From the NCBI RefSeq assembly GCF_018881575.1, contig NZ_JACVQB010000001.1:1102986-1166985 (forward strand): 64,000 bases of DNA, in the 5' to 3' direction. The position numbers and the translations under genes were made by a program. A model generated the notes under the pieces. It did not search any database. It was not told the origin of the DNA and saw nothing but the letters and a program-made list of their open reading frames with translations. Shown here piece by piece: positions 46,750 through 54,151 of this stretch. The DNA comes from Polynucleobacter sp. UK-Kesae-W10. Its GTDB lineage: Bacteria; Pseudomonadota; Gammaproteobacteria; Burkholderiales; Burkholderiaceae. Each line of letters starts with the position of its first letter. Position 1 is the first letter of the stretch.

Positions 46750-48125
46750 CAACAGGACTTTTAATTCAAAACGACAGCGCTCAGATCATTATTTCTGATG
46801 CGACTTCAACGTTTTACTACTATGGGCCAGCCGCTCCATACAACGTTGTTGGCACTCCCGACTACGGCGGCGTAGTAGTGCGTCTGTATAACTCATTCAC
46901 CTCAGCACCCATCATTCCATTCATTTGCCCCAAAGATGGCAATCTGTCTGCCATCACACGCATCTTCCGTGATGGCTCAGGATATTGGCAACTTGAAGTG
47001 GCCACCTCAAACGTGTACTCGGCAGCTCCTGAGGTGGTCATTTTCACAACGGCTGATGCCGAGAACTGGGCCAGTCGATTCACGCTTGGTGACCGGTCTG
47101 TTGGTCTGCGAGTGAAGCGCGATGACGGATCGCTTGCTTTTGATAGCAGTGTTGGTCAGCCTTTATCGGTTCAGGCTACGCTGTCTGTCGTCCCGCCAAC
47201 CAACCCAACCTCTGGCGGAACAGATCTCACGCCAACCAATATCACTGGCTATTCGATTCCTAGCAATATAGTCACGCCCATGTTCGGGTACTACTCGCTG
47301 GCCATGTCTGAGCGTCAATACACGGTCACGCAAGTGCGCCGCGATTGCACCGGTATTGGATATGGCGGGTCATGCATCGGCTGGTCTGATGTCACGGTGC
47401 AGTCTGACCTATATTGGGCTTTTTATCGCTCAGCATGTGGCGCCACGGCATCGACTCTAAATTGCGGGTGGCTGACCTATTCAAAGGGTCACCTCACCAA
47501 TACCTCATCTAGCTCTGGAATATCGGTTTTCATTCCAATCATCAGCCTTGGTGGAGGATCATCCTCGTCTGGCTATGGCCCGTTTGTGAATGACACGATC
47601 AACTTGTCCAACTCGCCAGTGCTATTAACAGACCGCAATCTGTATCCTGACTCAAGCTTTAATGCGTCGACCAATGGCCCAGCTAATCCGCCGACCAACC
47701 TCACTGCCAATACACAAATGTCAGGTGGATCTCTCAAGTTGGAAGCGGCTTGGAACAATGCTACTGGGTATCCTTTTGCTGCGGCATTCCATGTCTACTA
47801 CCGCATCACTGGCTCATCTTTGTGGAGTGATGGTGGCATCACCAACCTGACCGTCTGGGGGGTTGATAACGTCGCCAATGATGCCTTTGATGTGATGGTT
47901 GTTTCGATTGGTGGAGATGGTGCTCAGGGATATTCCATCACTGCCACCTCAACACCGTACGTTGCGCCAGCACCAATTGCTGGAGCGCCAGATTATTCTG
48001 GCGGAGATGGCGGTGGCGGTGGCGGAGATGGCGCAGGCGGTGCTGATGGCGGCGCCGGAGACGGCGGCTCAGGAGGTGATGGCGGCGGCGGTGGAGATGG
48101 CGGTGGTGGCGGCGATGGCGGCTAA
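46746..48125 (+). CDS. Adhesin-like tail protein with polyglycine C-terminus, 459 aa
   Basis: The start ATG 46746 is taken rather than TTG 46740. The N-terminal beta-rich part (LIQNDSAQIIISDATSTFYYYG, FTTADAENWASRFTLG) resembles tail-tip proteins. The middle holds paired cysteines (RRDCTGIGYGGSCIGW, CGATASTLNCGW). The final 40 residues are nearly all Gly, Asp and Ala in GDGGGGG-type runs. Polyglycine C-termini are known from T-even gp38 adhesins, where glycine helices bind host receptors; the similarity here is of composition only. Confidence 0.78.
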   Translation: MTTGLLIQNDSAQIIISDATSTFYYYGPAAPYNVVGTPDYGGVVVRLYNSFTSAPIIPFICPKDGNLSAITRIFRDGSGYWQLEVATSNVYSAAPEVVIFTTADAENWASRFTLGDRSVGLRVKRDDGSLAFDSSVGQPLSVQATLSVVPPTNPTSGGTDLTPTNITGYSIPSNIVTPMFGYYSLAMSERQYTVTQVRRDCTGIGYGGSCIGWSDVTVQSDLYWAFYRSACGATASTLNCGWLTYSKGHLTNTSSSSGISVFIPIISLGGGSSSSGYGPFVNDTINLSNSPVLLTDRNLYPDSSFNASTNGPANPPTNLTANTQMSGGSLKLEAAWNNATGYPFAAAFHVYYRITGSSLWSDGGITNLTVWGVDNVANDAFDVMVVSIGGDGAQGYSITATSTPYVAPAPIAGAPDYSGGDGGGGGGDGAGGADGGAGDGGSGGDGGGGGDGGGGGDGG

Positions 48126-49122
48126 AGTTATAGAGTCCATTTTTCCTCAAGAGCTAGCTTCCTCGCTTGCATCATCCATTGCTAGCGGCTCATGGAATCA
48201 TGGCTGGCGCTCCAATACCTCCATGGGTTATGGCCATTGGAATCAAGACCTTGCTAATGGCGAGAGCTGGAATGGTCTTGATGTCTCAAGGTCACTGCGC
48301 GGGCCATTCAAAGAAGCTTGGGATTACATATCGTCGGTACATCTGAATAAGTACCGACTGATTCGTTGCTATGCTAATGCGCACACGCATGGAGTTGAGG
48401 GCTACCCGCACACAGACTCCATTCGTAAAGATGACCTCACATTGGTTTGCTACCTCAATCGCGAGTGGAAGCGAGAGTGGGGCGGTGAGACGGTTATCTT
48501 TGAAGGTGACAACATCTCCATGGCGCAATTACCCAAGTTCAATCGTGGAATACTTTTTCATGGTGCGGACTGGCATTGCGCGCGCGGAGTGAGTCGAATC
48601 TGTCCTGAGTTACGTCAGACATTGATGTTTAAGTGTGCACCAGAAGGCATTGATTTGCATCGAGATGCGCTGCAAAAGTTGCTCAATACGTTTGGCGCAT
48701 ACTTCATCAAGCATCGCAATGGCGTGCTCACACGTCACCTGATGGCGACTTATGACTTGCTCAAGCGGTCAGGCCAGCCTGATGGCGTATGCATGGCTGG
48801 TGGCGCTCACTCTGTATTTGGAACCAGCACATTCAAAGAAGTCTGCATTGATCGAGATCATCGTCAAACGGTTGAGCAAGCGATTGGCTACAACGCACTG
48901 CATTTGGTTGATTTGTTCTCAAGCATCAAGAGGGCACATCAGCTCGATGCCTACGCGGGCCAGAATGGGGCATGGTTGGAGTTATTTAATGGTGGCAATG
49001 TCAGCGTAAGCAAAATAGAATTAGACGCTCTGTGCATGATTGAGTGCGCCAATCTCTTTGACCAAGATGAGCTTGGTCAGTGGCCGCGCCTAAGCCAGAT
49101 GTGGAAAGAGGCCAATTCATGA
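48115..49122 (+). CDS. 2OG-Fe(II) oxygenase fused to a DUF6817-like domain
   Basis: 335 residues. ATG 48115 lies within the last Gly codons of the adhesin (11-base overlap). Residues 1-175 are a prolyl-4-hydroxylase-type jelly roll: H99xD101 in YPHTDS, distal His at 149 or 154 (ILFHGADWHCARG) and Arg167 for the 2-oxoglutarate carboxylate. Residues about 185-335 contain TRHLMATYDLLKRSGQPDGVCMAGGAHSVFGT and NALHLVDLF. These match the DUF6817 pattern (H...L..TY..L...G.P..VC.AG..HS.YGT), probably HD-like and metal binding. May hydroxylate a virion or host protein. Confidence 0.85.
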   Translation: MAAKVIESIFPQELASSLASSIASGSWNHGWRSNTSMGYGHWNQDLANGESWNGLDVSRSLRGPFKEAWDYISSVHLNKYRLIRCYANAHTHGVEGYPHTDSIRKDDLTLVCYLNREWKREWGGETVIFEGDNISMAQLPKFNRGILFHGADWHCARGVSRICPELRQTLMFKCAPEGIDLHRDALQKLLNTFGAYFIKHRNGVLTRHLMATYDLLKRSGQPDGVCMAGGAHSVFGTSTFKEVCIDRDHRQTVEQAIGYNALHLVDLFSSIKRAHQLDAYAGQNGAWLELFNGGNVSVSKIELDALCMIECANLFDQDELGQWPRLSQMWKEANS

Positions 49123-49337
49123 TTTATCCGTTTCGTGTGATCAATTCAAAGCCTATTGAAGGCGGCTTTGGGGTGACCATCGAGTTAAGCAAAGTGGTCC
49201 GATACGAGCCAAGTATTGACCCATCGACACAATACAAGACGCCAATACTTGAGTTATCAACGCAATACCACACCATTGATGCAGCCAGTCTTGATGAAGC
49301 CCTTGGAGTAATCGCACAAAATGTCGCAAATTCTTGA
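49119..49337 (+). CDS. Hypothetical protein, 72 aa
   Basis: The start ATGA at 49119 overlaps the oxygenase stop. MIYPFRVINSKPIEGGFGVTI... is beta-rich. Part of a four-gene block of non-structural-looking genes; family unknown. Confidence 0.66.
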   Translation: MIYPFRVINSKPIEGGFGVTIELSKVVRYEPSIDPSTQYKTPILELSTQYHTIDAASLDEALGVIAQNVANS

Positions 49338-49932
49338 GGTGATGACGACGGGCGGTGAATCGCGCTCGCTGTATGACATGAGATCAGCCGAGGCAAAAGC
49401 AATTATGGATGAGGTCGAGAAGATATTTGGCCCGCAAAACTGGGCTGGTTATATCTCGATTGGAAACTCCGTATCTAATTCTGCCATGGGCAGTCGCATC
49501 ATTACTGCGGTATGTGGTGTGATTCCGCACTACCTATACGATATTGGCGCGCGCGGAGCGGAGAGAAAGTTCCACATGGACACCGGCTTCATGTACGACA
49601 AGATGTACACATTTGCGCCATCTGCTGATCAGCTGCCAGTATTACCTCCATCAGCCAAAGCAATTGCAATTGGATTTAATCATTGCATTGCTGGTCGGGG
49701 CGGAGATCCTAAAGTGGAGAACGTGTGGGATGTTTATTTTTCAGCAGATCCAGACGAGTGTGAATCGTTTTTCAATCTGGACAAAAAGCGTGGGCTGTAT
49801 AGCACGCTGTACGGAGTGACCTACGACCATCAAACCAAAGAAGTTCTGCGAGTCAAGGTGTATACCTACGACAATAATGCAGGCCATTCTGACTGGGACG
49901 GCGCGCTAGCCGAGGCATTAGCCACAATGTAA
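49321..49932 (+). CDS. Hypothetical protein, 203 aa
   Basis: Overlaps the previous gene by 17 bases. Alpha/beta, with YISIGNSVSNSAMGSRIITAV and FHMDTGFMYDKMYTF, SADPDECESFF. No named family or catalytic set that I can defend. Last gene of its unit before the operator-bearing gap. Confidence 0.68.
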   Translation: MSQILEVMTTGGESRSLYDMRSAEAKAIMDEVEKIFGPQNWAGYISIGNSVSNSAMGSRIITAVCGVIPHYLYDIGARGAERKFHMDTGFMYDKMYTFAPSADQLPVLPPSAKAIAIGFNHCIAGRGGDPKVENVWDVYFSADPDECESFFNLDKKRGLYSTLYGVTYDHQTKEVLRVKVYTYDNNAGHSDWDGALAEALATM

Positions 49933-49936
49933 TAGA

Positions 49937-50035
49937 AACAAATTGTTGACTGGCGAATGGAAATCTCTGGAAGCCTTGATATTCCTAGCAGACAAGAAAA
50001 TAGTTGTCAACAAAATGTTGCATTTCTGGTAAAAT
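49937..50035 (+). promoter_or_regulatory. Two operators and extended -10 promoter before the cupin gene
   Basis: Operators AACAAATTGTT (49937-49947) and AACAAAATGTT (50009-50019) lie 72 bases apart. The -10 is TGG-TAAAAT (50027-50035), an extended type. The second operator covers the position of the -35. Gives the cupin gene its own repressible promoter inside the late region. Confidence 0.65.
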
Positions 50036-50054
50036 CAGGTACCAAATTGACTGG

Positions 50055-50603
50055 ATGCCAATGCCCATATCGTCGGAAAAATTGACGCTCCAAGAAAACT
50101 CTGAATCAAATTCGGAAACCACTCGGCGCTCAATCTCCAATCTAGACGACGTATTTTCAAGCGCCTCAGGCCCTGATGTGCGAGCAAAAATATTTGCACT
50201 TCAGGATGCGTGTCTTGAGTACCCGCAAATTGATTGCCCAGTAAAGCATCACTTTGCGCCAGGTCTTTATGCGCGCGAAATTTTCATGCCGGCCGGAGCA
50301 ACTGTTGTTGGAAAGATTCACAAGCATGCGCATGTGAACACCATATCTCAAGGTCGCTGCATCGTGACCACGGAATTTGGCTCAGAGGAATTAGCTGCCC
50401 CGTTGTCGTTTGTTTCCAAGCCTGGGACAAAGAGAGCTGTCCATATCCTTGAAGACACGATCTGGACAACTTACCACCCAACAGAAGAAACAGATCTCGA
50501 AAAGATTGAAGATCACGTTATAGCAAAGACATATAACGACTATTTGGAATTTACTGGCGAAGAGCCAAAAATGATTGAAGGAAATAATCCATGGCATGGG
50601 TAG
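50055..50603 (+). CDS. Cupin-domain protein
   Basis: About 182 residues from ATG 50055 (an upstream TTG lies inside the operator and is unlikely). The core HHFAPGLYAREIFMPAGATVVGKIHKHAHVN gives the cupin strand pattern with H-K-H-x-H metal ligands, then SQGRCIVTTEFG and the second motif around PGTKRAVHIL. Metal-binding small beta-barrel; possible enzyme or sensor. Similar cupins occur in other phages beside structural genes. Confidence 0.82.
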   Translation: MPMPISSEKLTLQENSESNSETTRRSISNLDDVFSSASGPDVRAKIFALQDACLEYPQIDCPVKHHFAPGLYAREIFMPAGATVVGKIHKHAHVNTISQGRCIVTTEFGSEELAAPLSFVSKPGTKRAVHILEDTIWTTYHPTEETDLEKIEDHVIAKTYNDYLEFTGEEPKMIEGNNPWHG

Positions 50604-51547
50604 CAACAGCAATCGGTGGAAGCGCAGTCTTAGGGTATATGGCCTCAAGCAATGCAACTGACGCCTCGAATAACGCCACGAATGCATCGGTAGGCGCAGC
50701 AAACCAACAGACTCAACTCGCTCGCGATCAGTTTGACTGGAACAAGCAAAACTATGAGACAAACATTCTTCCGCAGCAGCAGAAGTCTCAAGCAATTCAG
50801 GATCAGATTGCCCAGCAAAGTTTAGATTCCTCAAAGCAGCAGCAACAGTTTTCAACCGATCAGCAGCAATATTACAAAGATACGTTCCAGCCTGTTGAGA
50901 AAAAGACGGTTGATGACGCCAACAACTATGACTCGCAGGCAAACGTAGACAAGCAATCCGGCATGGCCTCGGCCAACGTCAACCAGCAATTCTCCAACGC
51001 TCGCAATCAAAGCGCTAGGCTTGCCGGTCGATATGGCATGAGCTCTACGGCGTTCTCTGGTCCTGCTGGATCATCTGAGCGCGCGCAAGCTCTTGGCGCA
51101 GCAGGTGCTGCTACAGGCGCCGCCACAGCCACACAAGACAAAGCAATCGCACTGCGCGCTGGTGTTGCCAACTTTGGCCGCAATATGCCAAACACATCAG
51201 CTCAATTTGGCCAGATCAGTAATCAATCTGGTGCGGTTGGAACAAATGCTGCAGGCGCTGCATTAGGCTCTTCTACTGTTGGCGGAAGCGTTATGAACAA
51301 CGCGACTGGTAACTACATCAACACGATTGGTTCGGCAGCAAATTTGACATCGAACGCATACAACAACCAAGCAAACATGTACAGCAATCAAGCTGCTGGA
51401 TTTGGAATGCTTGCCGGTGGAATTATGGGAAACAAGACGGCTCAGTCAGCGATTACAGGCATGGGAAATTCGATTAGCAATTTCTTCACACCAACACCAA
51501 CACCAATAATGGATGCAGGCATTTCTGGAATGCCAACTTACGCTTAA
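50591..51547 (+). CDS. Internal virion protein A, 318 aa
   Basis: A short hydrophobic start (VATAIGGSAVLGYMASSNA) is followed by Gln/Asn/Ala-rich helices with FDWNKQNYETNILPQQQ. A Gly/Ala/Asn-rich C-terminus contains AGFGMLAGGIMG. This composition is typical of podovirus ejection proteins of the T7 gp14 kind, which insert in the host outer membrane. Overlaps the cupin stop. Confidence 0.75.
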   Translation: MAWVATAIGGSAVLGYMASSNATDASNNATNASVGAANQQTQLARDQFDWNKQNYETNILPQQQKSQAIQDQIAQQSLDSSKQQQQFSTDQQQYYKDTFQPVEKKTVDDANNYDSQANVDKQSGMASANVNQQFSNARNQSARLAGRYGMSSTAFSGPAGSSERAQALGAAGAATGAATATQDKAIALRAGVANFGRNMPNTSAQFGQISNQSGAVGTNAAGAALGSSTVGGSVMNNATGNYINTIGSAANLTSNAYNNQANMYSNQAAGFGMLAGGIMGNKTAQSAITGMGNSISNFFTPTPTPIMDAGISGMPTYA

Positions 51548-51568
51548 TAAGCAGTCAAGGAATAAGAC

Positions 51569-53443
51569 ATGGCAGGATTAGGATTTTTTGGAGGCATGGG
51601 AACGCTTAGTGGCGGAATCATGCAGGGATACCAACAAGGCGCTCAGCTGCAAAACCAACAAGATACGGCCGACTTTTTAAAGACTCAGCGCGACCGCGCT
51701 CTCAAAGAGCAGGCGCGTGATGATACTGTGCGCGAGGGTATTGCAAATACCCCAACCACAGAGACTTATCAAACTCCAGACCCATCTGTCATACCAACAG
51801 AAGCCCCTGTTCAAGATGGCTCAATGGGTCCCAATCAGGCTGCTCCAGCCCCGATGATTGATGCTACTCGCGACCGGCGCCAAGATGATGTTCTGCGTGA
51901 CTATGCAAAGCTCTATAAAAGCACGGGCAACATTGAAAAATACATGGACTTTAATGAGAAGGCTGACAAGATTGGCTGGAACCGTGCAAGCCAGCAATAC
52001 AACCAACTCGTGACAAATTCAGCGGGGATGAGTGCTGAGCAGGTTGCCAAGGCTGCCGCTGAAATCTATCACAATGACCCATTCGCCGGTGGCATCAAAG
52101 AGAAGCCAGTAGTTAATTCTGATGGCACGATCACCGTCAATGTGTTCAATAAGAATACTGGCGCTACAAATCAGTCAACCTTTAAAAACAAAGATGACTT
52201 GTTGGCTTCATTGCAGCCGATGTACCAGCCAGAGGCATTTGCTAAATTGCAAGCTGCCAAGCAAGAGATGGCGCTCAAGGCTCAAGAGAAAATGTACGAG
52301 GAGCGCGCTAAGACTGTCGTGATGAAGCCGGGCGACGTTGCTTACTCTCGAGATAATTTGGATGGCCCTCTGAAAGAGTCGGCATCAAATGCTACGCCTC
52401 CAAAGGGTTATGAGGACGTAACCGACCCAACAACTGGAACCACACGTCGCGTCAAGATTGGCGGCTCTGGCGGCTCTGGCGGTGGCGTTCCAAAGGCAAT
52501 TGAGCTGGGACTGAAGGGCAATGAAGCACTGATTCCAAGTGCCACGAACATCTCTTCGATTCTTCTTCAGAACAACCCAAATATGCCAGAGGCGCAAGCC
52601 AATGCACTGGCTATTGAGGCTGCTAATGGCAAGAACATGAAGAGTACGTTCGATATGTCAACCGGTCAATTTAATCGTCACTTCACCGATGTGGCAGAGA
52701 TTGATCCCAAGACAAATCAGCCTACACGATATGCGACGAACAAGACATATCTCGTGGATTCTGGTGAGTATTCACCAAACGGTTCATCGGTTACCAAAGA
52801 GCAAGCCATATCCGCTGTGAAGCAGATGGAAACTCAAGCCCCTGAAGTGTTCAAGCAATACGTTGCCGCCACAACCCCAGAGGGTTACAAAGCATTTAAC
52901 GAGAAAATTGCTCAAACATGGGAAAACTCTAAAGCAGAAGCGCAAGCAGCATACGCTCAAGCTCAGAAAGATGAGCAGGTTGCAAATGCTTCTGGAGATC
53001 GTCAGGGTGCGGCTGCCGCAGCGGCGCGCCAACAAGATATCCAAAACAAAGCAGCGCAAGGGTGGGCTGCTATTCAGGCAGAAAATCGTAAGCTTGAACT
53101 TGTGAAGCAATTCTATAAAGCCCCAGACAAAACCAACTCGGGATCATCACTCCAAGCCCCAGGTGGACTCTATCAGCCCAAAGCTGGCGTCCCAACAGAT
53201 CTGGCAGCTCGTGCGCAGCAGGTATCTGCGCAGCAAGCCAAAGATCAGGCAATCAAGGATGCTGCGTCTAAGGTGGATACAGAAGCAAAAGCAAAGCGCA
53301 CAGCAGAAGTGTCATGGCTGACTACGGCAGAAGCTGCAGTTATGAAGCCAAATGAGGCTCAGCAGTATTTGACAAAGTACCAAGATGTCCTGCCTGGTGG
53401 GCCAGATGGAGAGGTGGCGCGAGCTTTGCGCCGCCAGCTGTAA
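51569..53443 (+). CDS. Internal virion protein B, 624 aa
   Basis: Starts GLGFFGGMGTLSGGIMQGYQQGAQLQNQQDTADFLKTQRDRALKEQ, a membrane-active helix plus coiled coil. A long Lys/Gln/Ala-rich helical body follows (about residues 430-560). It resembles T7 gp15-like ejection proteins in size order and location between internal protein A and the peptidoglycan hydrolase. Confidence 0.76.
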   Translation: MAGLGFFGGMGTLSGGIMQGYQQGAQLQNQQDTADFLKTQRDRALKEQARDDTVREGIANTPTTETYQTPDPSVIPTEAPVQDGSMGPNQAAPAPMIDATRDRRQDDVLRDYAKLYKSTGNIEKYMDFNEKADKIGWNRASQQYNQLVTNSAGMSAEQVAKAAAEIYHNDPFAGGIKEKPVVNSDGTITVNVFNKNTGATNQSTFKNKDDLLASLQPMYQPEAFAKLQAAKQEMALKAQEKMYEERAKTVVMKPGDVAYSRDNLDGPLKESASNATPPKGYEDVTDPTTGTTRRVKIGGSGGSGGGVPKAIELGLKGNEALIPSATNISSILLQNNPNMPEAQANALAIEAANGKNMKSTFDMSTGQFNRHFTDVAEIDPKTNQPTRYATNKTYLVDSGEYSPNGSSVTKEQAISAVKQMETQAPEVFKQYVAATTPEGYKAFNEKIAQTWENSKAEAQAAYAQAQKDEQVANASGDRQGAAAAAARQQDIQNKAAQGWAAIQAENRKLELVKQFYKAPDKTNSGSSLQAPGGLYQPKAGVPTDLAARAQQVSAQQAKDQAIKDAASKVDTEAKAKRTAEVSWLTTAEAAVMKPNEAQQYLTKYQDVLPGGPDGEVARALRRQL

Positions 53444-54151
53444 ATGGCAGATTTAACATTTCTTGAGTCAGTCAAAGGGATGCCAATGCCAAATATATTT
53501 GGCGGGAAAAGTTCTGGCTCACCATCTAAGTCATTTTTGGAGAGTGTGCGAACAACGCCTGCTCCAGATTTGGCTCATCCAGATTCACCCAAGACGGGTA
53601 GCCTCACTTCGTTTGTGCAAACCTATTTGCCTGTTGCAGAGAAAGTCGGGCAGCGGATTGGCGTTGCTCCAAAGAACTTACTCGCACAATGGGGAGTTGA
53701 GACTGGCTGGGGAAAAAGCGTTGTCCCTGGAACAAATAATCTGGGCAATATCAAAGATTTCAGCGGTGCTGGAGCCAAGGCAGTTGACAACTATACGAAG
53801 ACAACGGATGCCTATCGCTCATACAAAACAGCCGATGATTTTGGAAATGATTTTGCTGGCGTTATTGAGCGTGTGCACAAGGGTGCCATGAATACTGGCG
53901 ATGATGCAGGAAAATATTTTGGATCACTCAAGCGCAGCGGATATGCCGAGCATCCAGAGTACGTGAACATGGGCGTCAAAGCGTCCCGCATGGTTGATAA
54001 AGAATTGCAGCGCATGCGACCAATGAAAACATCAGATGCATCTGATGCGCAAGATGAATATAATCCCACGCCACTTGCAAGTGCTGCTGGTGGCGAGTAC
54101 GAACAGGCATGGAATCAGCCTGAAGACGAAACAATGAAAGCATCTGCATGA
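53444..54151 (+). CDS. Virion glucosaminidase (FlgJ-type) with C-terminal YxxAW motif
   Basis: 235 residues. LAQWGVETGWGKSVVPGTNNLGNIK places the catalytic Glu at residue 86 of a glucosaminidase/FlgJ fold. AYRSYKTADDFGNDFAGVI, then NTGDDAGKYFGSL and SGYAEHPEYVN, complete it. It should cut peptidoglycan during genome entry. Near the C-terminus, GEYEQAWNQPEDE repeats the motif seen in the scaffold and other proteins, which suggests a shared virion-docking tag. Overlaps the polyvalent gene by four bases. Confidence 0.87.
   Translation: MADLTFLESVKGMPMPNIFGGKSSGSPSKSFLESVRTTPAPDLAHPDSPKTGSLTSFVQTYLPVAEKVGQRIGVAPKNLLAQWGVETGWGKSVVPGTNNLGNIKDFSGAGAKAVDNYTKTTDAYRSYKTADDFGNDFAGVIERVHKGAMNTGDDAGKYFGSLKRSGYAEHPEYVNMGVKASRMVDKELQRMRPMKTSDASDAQDEYNPTPLASAAGGEYEQAWNQPEDETMKASA

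Noticed and set aside
47998..48125. CRISPR-like or tandem-repeat array in the GGCGGA-rich DNA
   Set aside because: It is an in-frame Gly/Asp codon run at the end of an adhesin gene, without spacers. No CRISPR array was seen anywhere in the window.
50004..50054. TTG at 50004 as the start of the cupin gene
   Set aside because: It lies inside the operator and upstream of the -10 of the likely promoter, so it would not be on the transcript; ATG 50055 is preferred.
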